Source: Dirofilaria immitis
Lineage: Eukaryota > Nematoda > Chromadorea > Rhabditida > Onchocercidae
Direction of reading: 5' to 3'
Assembly (NCBI GenBank): GCA_024305405.1
Contig: JAKNDB010000092.1
Span: forward strand, 684,001 to 748,000
DNA: 64,000 nucleotides
Program-made: the position numbers and the translations under genes
In this document: piece by piece, positions 53,932 through 64,000 of the stretch
Position numbering within the stretch: the stretch's first letter is position 1
How the letters are laid out: each line of letters opens with the position of its first letter
Notes under the pieces: generated by a model
What the model was told of the DNA's origin: nothing
The model's input: the letters and a program-made list of their open reading frames with translations, nothing else
Databases searched by the model: none

Positions 53932-54064
53932 TTTGAAAATTGCGTATATCACGCGAAGACGTGCCAGAAAATGCTTATAAAACTTGATACATTAGACCTT
54001 GAAAATTGCACGTGTCACGCAAAAACATGCCAAGAAATGTTAGTACGATTTAATACATTAGATA
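53932..54064. repeat. Direct repeat, two copies of about 66 bp
   Basis: Both copies begin TTGAAAATTGC, contain a CACGCRAARACRTGCCA core and end GATACATTAGA or AATACATTAGA. They differ at roughly one base in five. Confidence 0.75.
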
Positions 54065-55320
54065 TAGAAAACGGAAAAAATTCTTAATCGAATTTGTTCT
54101 CCCCATTCATACGCTCAGTGTAGCATTTCTTCATCAGCTATTTCCGCGAAATAATTTATACACATTCAGTTGAAAATTCTTCTTGTTTATAAAATTTAAA
54201 ATAATGAATGTGATTGATATTCTCGAATACTTTGTTGAAATTTTTTCCAAATTAATCATCCAAGGCGATTAGTACGATGGATATTTTAGAAATTCAATTC
54301 ATTTCTAATGCTTTTTGATTGCAAGATGCGACAAATAATAAAATAATCCAATTTACGCTAATATTTTAATTTATTTATTTATTAAGAACTTTTAAAAGTA
54401 ACATATTACCTTAGGAAACTCAATAATAAATCGAATACTTGTACACTTAACGATTCAAAAATAGCAGGATCAGGTCACAGGTTAATGCTGACATTATCAA
54501 TTGGAAAAAAAGTGCTATCTGAAATTTTCGGTGAAAATAATAAAGAATAAAATGAAAACGGGATCAAAAAGTATAGTACGATTTCTATCACAAAATCAAA
54601 AGTAAAATGATTTGTGTTTGGATTTAATGAGAGGGATGAATTTAAATTTAAAACGAATTTAAAATAAAAGCGAGTTTAAGTGGTAAGATTTATTTTTGAT
54701 AATCCAAAGATAAAAAGGGAATCAATCATCATGAGAACAAAGGAAATCAGAATTGATTAAATTACTTTCTGGCAACTTCCTTTTGGGTTCCTGAATCTTT
54801 TCTAAAAGGAGACTATCTATTTTCTGTTTTAATAAATTCATAGATTCCCGAAAATATTATATGAAGCAGTAAAAATAGTGCTTTCTCTAAACCTGACCTG
54901 TCCCCTGAGTGCAATTAATAACTGAATAAGCAAAAATTGTCACAAAAACCAATTAATGATAAAGAAATCTTTCGTCTTTTTCCAGTACTTATTTCATTAA
55001 AATGAAAAACAGTTTATATTTTTATTATTGCGGCAAAATATTTGTATCAAATATACAATTTGTACGAAATTATAACAAATGGAACTTCATTTTTCAATGA
55101 ATCTTTTCAATTCAATGATTATAGTATCAGAATGTAGCAAATATTTCAATAACTAGAAATCAAAAGATTTCTCTAACAAAAAACGAACATGCTGAAGATA
55201 ATAAATATTTATTCAGTTAGACATGTCAATTGTTTGAAATGTTCGAAGTACAGGAATTTTGTTCAAATATTCGAAATGAATTGAATTTAATGTAATTTTG
55301 GCAGGTCTTCAAATAAAAAC

Positions 55321-55530
55321 ATGAGCTTGATTTTGGATCTCGAAGACTGTACATATCTTCATGTATCAGAAAAAGAAATAGAATATAGAGGTGAGGTCAA
55401 GAGTTATTCCTTTGAAACGTTACCTTTCGGAAAGATACCGGGAATCGCAATTTTTTCAACCAACATCAGTCAACAGAAAGACCTGAATTCCTTTTTAAGT
55501 CTATCGGTAGAGCAATACATTGAGAACTGA
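55321..55530 (+). CDS. Possible small protein, 69 residues
   Basis: An ATG frame (MSLILDLEDCTYLHVSEKE, ending VEQYIEN) lies 21 bp after an acceptor-like TTTTGGCAG, and the frame is open back to that acceptor in phase 2. It may therefore be a terminal exon rather than a whole gene. Codon use is more balanced than that of the nearby chance frames. No signal peptide, membrane segment or familiar motif. It is the only plus-strand candidate in the second half of the window. I cannot assign a function. Confidence 0.35.
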   Translation: MSLILDLEDCTYLHVSEKEIEYRGEVKSYSFETLPFGKIPGIAIFSTNISQQKDLNSFLSLSVEQYIEN

Positions 55531-56076
55531 ATTTGATTATCAAAAATGCTTCATTCACCATGCACTTGACTTTTTCGTCCATTGACTTTCAGCCAATTCA
55601 ATTATCTTTACATCATTTAAAAAAAGTATTTCCAAAACAGCATGATGCACAAATATTTGGAAAGAATTGAATCCCCAAATACGGATTTCCAAACGCCGGA
55701 ACGAGCAAAGTTATTTATTGTTGGCAAAAATAAATTGATTTAGATTAATAAGCGTATGAATTTAGTTACAACTAGTTGTAATTAAATTCAAATATATTTA
55801 GTCAAATATATATCTAAAATTTTAAATAAATGCAATAAAAATTATAATATATTTCTTACAACGAAAAATAAGTTTGCTCATTCCATAAACTGAAACTACT
55901 GTTATTTTTCAACTATTCCAATATATCATTAAAACAACAAGCAGAAATTACATATATTCAGGATTTTCCATGAAATTATTATAATTTCAGAAATAAGAGA
56001 CGAGATACATCAAATCTAGAAAATTAAACTTATTACCAATCGGATAAGAAGACATGATTTTTCCATTATAACAATT

Positions 56077-59000
56077 CTAAAGCTTGAGCATTAATTGCAA
56101 TTTCTCCTTTTGAATGTACTGGGCTGAATTTTTCGCCACCTGAAATAATACGATTAATATTTCACGCATAACCAATCTAATGGCATACCAAATTATTCAG
56201 TGGACTATGACTGAAACATGAATCACAAACTTTGAAGAACACATGTTAACTCTCGAAATAGCCACTAATAATAACTAACTGGAATTTACTAATTCTCAAA
56301 TTTACTGCAATGGGTAGTTCAAATATATTTCCATAGATTAAACGCCCCATCTGCAATTTGCACTTGTCATTCCTAAATAAAGTAAATCTTGACTTTGAAT
56401 GCATTCAATCATACAAACAACGAACCTGATCTAACCGATATAGATAATTGACCATCATACCGTAACTGCTTTCCATTCCCTTTGTTGTTGTATCAGCTTT
56501 CCAATTTATGGCATAAATTTCTGCGCCATTTCGCAAATGAAAATTTTCTAAAATAAATATAGAAATTTTAAAACTTAAATAATCTAGTAGAACTACTAAC
56601 AGAAGCAGTTTTGAATAATTCAAAGGGAAAAGAAAAAGAAAGGATTGAAAAACATGCCAAATTTACTGAGGTTAAATTCTAATGCATCGCTCAAACTTAA
56701 AAACTTTGTACTGAGTATGAGATTCAACATAAAAAAAAATCAAATAAAAAAACAAAAATATTCCTGTTCCGAAAATTGAAAAAACAACGCTGATTCAGGT
56801 TCTAAAGTATGGCAATTAATTATATTAATGAATCAATAAATTGAAAAAGCTTATCAGTAAAATGAAAAGAAAATAGTTAACAAAAACTGCTTTGCACCGA
56901 TAACAAGTACATATTAATATAGGATTTACTGCTTCGAAATAATAGAGCTACTATTATGTATTAATAATGGGAACTAAATAAACCAGAAAACAGGAAAACT
57001 ACCAACCTACAGGATCAAAAACACGTCCTGTACTAGAATTTTTATTTCTAGCAGATACCGAACCGCTAAGTGCATAAGAACCTCGAGAATTTTCTCATGC
57101 CTGCAAATAACTTTTTAAGACCTGATGAAAAAGAATATTCTCTTCACATCATTAAGAAAGAATCACAATTTCTGATCAATTTTCAACCTCTTTATAAAAC
57201 AGCAACGAAAGTTTTAAGAACTTTGTGTTGCTAACAAGTTCTCCACCACATAACCCATAAAGATAATTACGGAAGACCTAAGATATGCAAAGCACAAATT
57301 TTACATATTCATTTGTCCTTCTGCGTTTTTAGCTTTCTTTTTCTGCGTTTTTGATTTTTTTCCATTTAAGACATATAATTTTCATTGAGTGCAAATAATA
57401 CCATTAGGATAAGCAATTTTTTAAATTTCTTTTTAAAATAAACATATTTTGAAAAGAAAAAAATTTAGCTTACTTGTTGCCATCAATTTTATTCAAATGA
57501 TCCAATAAGAACAATCGTACGAGCTCAGTCACTTTGCTATCGCTTTCAAAAAAATCATTTTCATCACAAATCGCCAATAATCTTTCGTCAATTATATCGC
57601 CTGAAATATTTAGAAGATAATAAATCGAAAATACTGATTGATAACTATAGTTCCCACAGATTCGATTAGTTTTATGTATCCTAAATTTTTAATATTAACG
57701 CTACAACATATCCGCAACCTATTACACTGCCATAATACTACCGCAGGATGGGAATTCAATACCGCATGCCTACCAGCAAGGGTGACATCCAGTAGCCTAT
57801 ATCCAATTTCATCGAGGAATCCAAACTGATATAACCTGAAATCATCAAGACTTCATGACTATCCAGACGAATGCATCCAGCATTCACTAAATTAAGGTGA
57901 AGATGGTTTTCCCTTTGATTTCCTTCACATTTGATGTAATATTAACTAATTATAGTTTAAACTGATGGAAACCACTTTGCTGCTTGTTTTCAACTTCATA
58001 TATCGTGCAACAAGCAGCAGGATCCCACAAACAATTCAAACATTTTACCAGATGGTGCTGCACATTTAAGAGATCGTAAAAGCCATGAACGAAAACAAGG
58101 CATAGGTGATAGGGTAGCAAATATGTGTATATGCGGATTGGTATTTGAAATCTCAGCAATCACTCGCTTTATTAGCATATTACCTAAATCGATACCACGC
58201 AACCCTGTAATCATTGTGATTGATTTGAACTGAATAAACAACGTGAATCATGAATCATTTTCATATCACACTTATACTTACAATACAACTCATGCCTCGA
58301 AATTCGAGATATCTAAATCGAAATAAAGAACAGTCCCATTTCTCTCTAAAAGATTCAATGTTACCGTTCAAACTCGATAACTTTGAAGAACATAATCTAC
58401 AATTGATTGAAATTTTAAAACAAAATTAAGATCAAAATCCTTCTATCTAATAAATATATATGATAAAAGAGGATCAAATTAAGGAAATATCCGCTAGTAA
58501 GTGATGATATCGAGGAAATATCCGCTAGTATATCAACATTAAGTGTAATCATTTCCAAAGATATATAAGAGAGAGAAATTAACAGTGTTAATGACCTAAT
58601 TCAAAAATTTGGTTTTATATTAAATATAATCTGAAGAAGATACAAAGAATACCAAAACCTGCTTGTATTGATGATATTGAATAAAATATAGCAGTATCAC
58701 ATGCATTTTCATCTTCAAGTATGTCGATGTCATTTATTAGATCCTGAAAATTGATAGAATTACGAAATACTGCGTCGAAGAACAAATGGATTAGCGAACT
58801 GCATATATTTCAGCTCAAAAAGGTTATGCACTAAATAAACAAAAAAGAAAAAAAAAGAAAAAAGTGAAACGGTTCTGTCACTGTTAGAGAAAGCCAATTA
58901 AGAAATTCACATGGAAAATATTTTATCTGATATTCAGCCGTATTTATCATTATCAGCAAAGGAAGGTGAGAAAATCCTGAAGACTTGATGTAATTTGCTT

Positions 59001-60767
59001 CATCGGTTAATAACAAACATCGTGCAAGGATAGTTTTACTTCAGGAATTTAATAATTTAGAAGAAAATCTTACTAACTTCAAGATTTTTGGCAATCTTTT
59101 TCATAAATGCTACATAAATAACCATCAAGGGTTCGCGATCCATAGCTTCATGCATAAATACAAAGCAACGTCGATTAGGACCAAGACGACGTTTCATATC
59201 CATCAAACCGGTTATTGGATGAACAGCTTCATATATCATAACCTGAAAGAAAGAAAATCCATGAATAAATCCACAGTTATTCATCCTGGTTCATCAAAAA
59301 ATATTATGAAATTATTGTTTGGATATTTTGTGAAAATCCAGAAACTAAATTTAAAACAAGATTCAGAAAATTAAAATTCGCAGACCAATTTATTCGTTTA
59401 TAACAGAATACGAAAATTTTACTGCAAATGCTAATATTTAGAAGTATAATTAAATTAACCTTATCAAGAATATCAATCGGTGATTCAATCGTTAGTTGTT
59501 GTAAGCGTAAATTACTTTGACAAAACCAAAGCGTTAATAATTCACGGAAACAATTTTCAATCGGTCGTAATGCTGCGCTTGCAGTTCGTGTTAAATCCGA
59601 AGAGCGTAGCATTTCCTGCAATTTAAACATAAATTCATATCATATTATTCGTATGATAAAAATAACTTCTCTCTTTTAATGACACTAATAGTATCTCTGC
59701 ACAAAAATAAAGTTTGACGAAATTTTCTCATTGAATTTTTCTTTTACAAATTTCCATATTATTGCCGCAGCAGTTTTAAGTGATTATGATACTAAACTAT
59801 TGCACGCACCAAAACATCAGCGCGCATGGAACATATTCTTTTCACACCGCCTATCACATTACCGATAGATTGGAAAAGTCTAGAATAATGTGGACGTGCT
59901 GCTGAAGCAACGGTCATAAATGCTTGCTGATTCTGAAATTTAACAAAATTTAATTTCTTCGATTAAACCGATTACTTTTAATAAAAAATTCAGAAGAAAA
60001 TTTGCATTCGAAAAGTATAAATCCTCACGAAAGATATTCTAAACCTCGTATCACATTTAACTTACAAATTATCTTTTATCCTACAATTGCTTAAATCATA
60101 AATTTTTCTTGATTATTTCTAAATTGAACTCATTTTGCAAACCTTATGGTAGAGTTCAATGGAGCGTTTCAGCGCTGAATGATCCACTCCAAAATTCTGC
60201 GAAAGTTCAATTAAAATAGAACGTCGATGTAACATCGACGATGCGAAATATTTTTCGATAAATTTTTCACCAGCATCCTATAAATCTGAATTTTAAGCTT
60301 GAAAATATCAAAATCAACTTAGTAAGAATTATTGGCAATTTAAAAGAAAAATAGACTAATGAAAAAAATTTTTAAATTTGATGTCATGAATCTTTAACAA
60401 GCAATTTATATATAGTTATATCACAGAGAATAATTATATCAAATTAATTGATAAAGAAACTCAAAAAAGTATGTTATAAATTTCAATTCGTATTAAAAGA
60501 TGAAATAATTACTATTAAGTATTATAAGAATTCTTTTGCCATGAAAATCTCATTTTAAAAAATACAACTATTTACACGCCATTGATCGGATGATGATTGA
60601 GGAGTAAGATTATCGTATATATCTCGGACAAATGTTGAATTAACTCGATACCCTTTGACCATCACATATTGTTGAGAACAAGAATCAAATGCAAATAATT
60701 TCTTTGCAATAGCATTTCTTTGCTCTATTAAGAATAACGAATTAATTGCAAGCGATCGCTTAAGCAT
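56077..60767 (-). CDS. mlcd-1: Malonyl-CoA decarboxylase (MLYCD)
   Basis: Converts malonyl-CoA to acetyl-CoA and CO2, relieving the block on fatty-acid oxidation; acts in mitochondria, peroxisomes or cytosol. Eleven exons: 60767-60576, 60277-60143, 59932-59810, 59615-59460, 59242-59078, 58743-58659, 58204-58049, 57600-57474, 57100-57007, 56547-56426, 56139-56077; about 472 residues against 493 in human. Recognisable blocks: FGVDH, EAVHPITGLMDMKRRLGPNR, TAIFYSISSIQAGLRGIDLG, LIKRVIAEI, LSPMPCFRSWLL with the catalytic Ser (about 318), and NFHLRNGAEIYAINW with the catalytic His (about 415). Both key residues are present. Exon 9 needs one extra A in the A5 run (plus-strand T5 at 57039-57043) to give LLEIKNSSTGRVFDPVENFHL; all other phases agree. 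The protein ends in LKL rather than the peroxisomal SKL of human MLYCD. Confidence 0.92.
57610..58048 (-). other. MLYCD intron 7 with open coding-like frames
   Basis: Splicing exon 7 straight to exon 8 keeps the phase (APSG|DIIDERLL). Yet within the intron, after a good acceptor TTTCAG at about 57837, a frame reads LYQFGFLDEIGYRLLDVTLAG and stays open for about 60 codons, and another open frame overlaps it upstream. They could be a skipped exon, an older exon or chance. I do not call a gene. Confidence 0.3.
58482..58530. repeat. Perfect 18-bp direct repeat in MLYCD intron 6
   Basis: AGGAAATATCCGCTAGTA occurs at 58482-58499 and again at 58513-58530, separated by 13 bp. Confidence 0.9.
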
Positions 60768-62187
60768 TCAAATTTAAAACCTAAAATTATACATCTAAAA
60801 TCATTACATTATTCTTCATAAAATCTTATATGTAAATGCGATTAATCTTCATATTGTTTCTATTTTTCACTTTTATTAGAGATAATCATTCATTGATAAG
60901 ATAAACAAATACATTAAAAAAACATTGCAATTGAAGGAAGAGAAAAGTAAAAATTTGAAATTCAACACCATTCAACACCTGGATGAGCAAACATCCTTTA
61001 ATCGATTTCGATTGTTATTGTGATTATTACCGCTTTAACTTCATATATCAATCGAACTCAAAAAAAGTTTCAACCAAAAAAATTCAATTAAAAAGTTCAA
61101 TTACAATAAAAAGACAAAAAAACAGTCAATTTCTTATCTAAAAAAAAATAATTGATGGGACTAATCATGATCAATATCATTTATATACAAACACCTTGAT
61201 AAAATAAATATTTTGTTTAGCACTCTTTTTCACAAAATTTTAGTCCATAAAAGATAATTTATAAAATTGAAATAAAACGGATAAAATTACTGCATTAATC
61301 ATTTTGTTACTTGAAAATTAGTCATATTTTTTCCATATGTTTGCAAAAAAATAAATGAAATCTTACTATAAAATTTTATAAAAACGTATGATATGATCGA
61401 CTTAACTATTTCATTCGTGAGTTTTAGTTACGAAGTAGCTTAACAGCTGATCCACTACCCGAGATCTAACTATTAAGGCAAGAATAACAGGCGATATTTG
61501 AGATTAAAAATTAATTGAAACACAACCTTTGTACTTTACTTAGATATGAAAATAAACTTTTAGCAGTGTATTATTATGCAATTATGTAATAATTAATTAG
61601 TACACTCAACAAAAAATGACTTAACTATAGTAAACAGCAAGAATTAATCAATCATTTTCTACCAGATTGGATTTCTGATATTATTCCATAACTGAGGATA
61701 TTTTTCAATTTTTATGCATTAACATTCAGGCCGCAGATCTCATATCAAGTGTGACGAAGAATGTATTATTAATTAACCTGGGTGATAATTAAATATTTAA
61801 TAAAAATATAAACACAATCTAAAAGAGGTTATATATAATAATCATCAATAATAGCAAAATTTTCCAACAGAATAGTGTAAAATTATCCTACAACAAGGAT
61901 GCACAATACCATTCGCTAAAATCACAACATAGGATTCACTATAGATTACATAAGACCTTTTTCAAATAAGAGAGTGGAAATTTCCGATTATTTTTTTCCA
62001 TCTTTTCCTAAATTTAAGCCTTAAATTTCCTCAGAGAAACCTGAATTTTTTTAATATATTAAAATAGGTGACAATAAGATGAAAACTGTTCCGAATTCAA
62101 TCAAGAACTGAATAGCAATAAACAGTCGCAAAAAAAGAAATGCAAAAATTTATAACAGGAAATAAGATATATTTAAATAAGATATAT
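60768..62187. other. Intergenic region upstream of MLYCD
   Basis: About 1.4 kb of AT-rich DNA between the exos-1 stop and the MLYCD start; no exon seen. A short direct repeat (ATAAGATATATTTAA twice) lies at 62162-62191, partly over the exos-1 stop region. It probably contains the MLYCD promoter. Confidence 0.5.
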
Positions 62188-64000
62188 TTAACAATTCAAA
62201 TCTGGTATACGTGCAACTTTTCGAGGTTCACGAATATCTGTTACAGTTGATCTTATTTCGTCAAAGGAACATGGCACCATTCGCTCACCAAAATCACCAA
62301 CACCACTCACAACACCTAATTCATCTTCTACGATACTGAGCAAATATGAGTGTTGATTATCACCGAAACCAATAACACGTGCTAAGATAATATCACCAGG
62401 ATGTATACACTGTTCTAATTTTATCTGCAAAATAAAGCATGTCAAATTCCATTTTAAGGAATATCATCAGGATCACTTCAACTATAAATAGCTTTGAAGT
62501 TTTTTGTTCATTATGTTATTGATGAATTTTATGTTCAACCTATTTCAAAAAAAAAAAAGAAAAAAATGAGACAATTTTTTCTCATCTTATTTTAAATTTT
62601 AAAGTGTAAAAATAGCGTAATATACACAAATTCATCCAGCAATGATAAGATTAGCGTATAGCTATTAATCACTGATATTCAGAAAATTTAGTAATTTATA
62701 TTAATAGAAAAATTTCACTTTTTCTTTTTCGATAGGCATTATATCTTCCTTCCTTAATATTCCATTAAATTCGTGAGATAAAACGGAACATTCTACGCAA
62801 TGAATTGCACATTTTGCAAACCTTTGACCAATATTTTGCACCTGAAAATATAACCTTCTCAACCACAATATTAATCATTCATTCATTTTTTTTACGATAA
62901 CTCTTTAATACCATCCATTTCAAAACTATAAATATTTCTTACAATCAATGAATATGTAAATATTGATACGAAGAATAACGGGATGTTTTATAATTCAAAT
63001 TACAGCATTCATCAAACTGCAGTAAACATTTTAAACAATTTTATCTTAAGAAAAGATACTTCGAAATAGATACACCTATTTAATTCAATACTACATTCAA
63101 ATACATTTGATATTAAGAATCATTAACTTTTTAATTCCTTTTTGCCTCTTTTCCATTCCATTTCTCACTTTGTCAAGAGTAGCGCAAGAAATGAACTTTA
63201 AGGAAAACGAACCTTTGCAGTTACAATACATCCAACATAAGGCATCACATGTCGCTTTTCTTTTCTGATTCTCGTCGTACTTCTACAATTTTCGTTTCTT
63301 TATCACGCTGTAAATTAGATTACAGGAATAAAAATACTATTATTCTTAAATTTCCTAGCTTTGAAATTTTCGGAAAAAAACACTTTCCAGATAAATAACA
63401 AAAGCGTTCATATTCATTATTCTCCAAATAATAAACTTCTTCACACTGAAATTTTTTCCCTTGTCAGAAAATTCTCTTATCACTATTCTCATAAATTCTC
63501 TGATCTCTATTCTCATAAAAAATTGTAAATAACCACAAGTAAAGAAATGAAGATGACAATTTTAAGGATCTTAAAAGATTTAAAATTGGTAAAGAGCTAA
63601 GATTTTGAAATATTATTCAAAAATATATGCATATATGCCATTCCCTTATTCTTATCGGTGAATATATGCATATATGCTATTCCCTTATTCTTATCGGGTA
63701 TAACGATAATTTATATCCCTAAAGTTATAGTCGTCTTTATTTTTTCTTTTAAAAATTTTAAGTCTTTTTTTTGTAAATAATTAGTTATAAAATGGAATTT
63801 AATCTATGAATATTGAATAAATCATTTCTATGTTTATATAAACTAGCAGGGAAAAAAATAACCTCGGTAGTTGTATACATATGTAGAGTACCAGCTAATG
63901 ATGCATAGATATGTCCGAATAATTCGTAAGTACCAATACCTGCTTTAAGCTGTTCACTAATGGGAAATAATCGATCACCTGGTATCACATATTTACTACT
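62188..64000 (-). CDS. exos-1: Exosome complex subunit CSL4 (EXOSC1), 5' end outside window
   Basis: CSL4 is an S1-domain cap subunit of the RNA exosome, which degrades and trims RNA. Four visible exons: 64000-63863 (truncated by the window edge), 63307-63213, 62841-62719, 62424-62188. The N-terminal block YVIPGDRLFPIS and GTYELFGHIYASLAG matches the CSL4 N-terminal domain (human CIPGERL, GTYTRHGYIFSSLAG). VGCIVTAKV, QRFAKCAIHCV and FNGILRKED form the S1 domain. HPGDIILARVIGFGD, SYLLSIVEDELGVV and PRKVARIP form the C-terminal part. Only the first few residues should be missing. Exon 2 needs one extra A in an A4 run (plus-strand T4 at 63256-63259 or the next run) to join RRESEKK to RHVMPYVG. 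Other phases are all zero and agree. Confidence 0.92.
63622..63699. repeat. Tandem duplication of 39 bp in exos-1 intron 1
   Basis: Two adjacent copies begin AATATATGCATATATGC and end CTTATCGG; they differ at two or three positions. The start of each copy is itself palindromic. Confidence 0.9.

Larger units (their letters stand above)
52127..56076. other. Intergenic region between MLYCD and USP genes
   Basis: It contains the USP promoter side (52127 onward), a CpG-richer stretch (52975-53370), a 66-bp direct repeat (53932-54064) and a 69-codon plus-strand frame (55321-55530). I see no other convincing exon. Confidence 0.5.

Overview
This window is AT-rich nuclear DNA from an animal, most likely a nematode. 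Three things suggest this. The genes are split into many short exons joined by canonical GT-AG introns. Acceptors are mostly of the TTTCAG or TTTTAG type. The proteins look nematode-like, for example a cuticle-type DUOX maturation factor and a TPD52 protein with a nematode-style C-terminus. A filarial (clade III) worm is my best guess from the composition and the long AT-rich introns, but that is inference. I saw no bacterial, viral or CRISPR features and no recognisable tRNA or rRNA gene.

I rebuilt eight protein-coding genes exon by exon by matching splice phases. TPD52-like (2727-5830) is on the plus strand. The others are on the minus strand: doxa-1/DUOXA (10289-18123), a secreted trypsin-fold (S1A) protein with a dead catalytic triad (33063-37551), TMEM70-like mitochondrial protein (38658-40627), TMEM199/Vma12-like V-ATPase assembly factor (41831-43301), a ubiquitin-specific protease of the USP36/42 type (46085-52126), malonyl-CoA decarboxylase (56077-60767) and the exosome cap subunit CSL4/exos-1 (62188-64000, cut by the window edge). 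An unrecognised conserved-looking exon (43425-43739) ends about 115 bp before the TMEM199 gene, a spacing that would fit a nematode operon. The genes have unrelated housekeeping roles: redox and cuticle, mitochondrial ATP synthase assembly, V-ATPase assembly, deubiquitination, fatty-acid metabolism and RNA decay.

Between doxa-1 and the S1-like gene lies a gene-poor stretch of about 15 kb (18124-33062). It is not featureless: it holds a series of separate, decayed local repeats, each with its own unit. Smaller repeats occur at 850-913, 12540-13050, 53932-54064 and 63622-63699.

The main observation is that five of the eight genes need exactly one extra base to stay in frame, at up to eight places. 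Every break lies in or beside a short homopolymer and every one is a missing base, never an extra one. This looks like systematic homopolymer under-calling in the assembly rather than gene decay. Naive gene prediction will break these genes. All exon coordinates come from reading the sequence by eye and have not been checked by alignment or RNA data.
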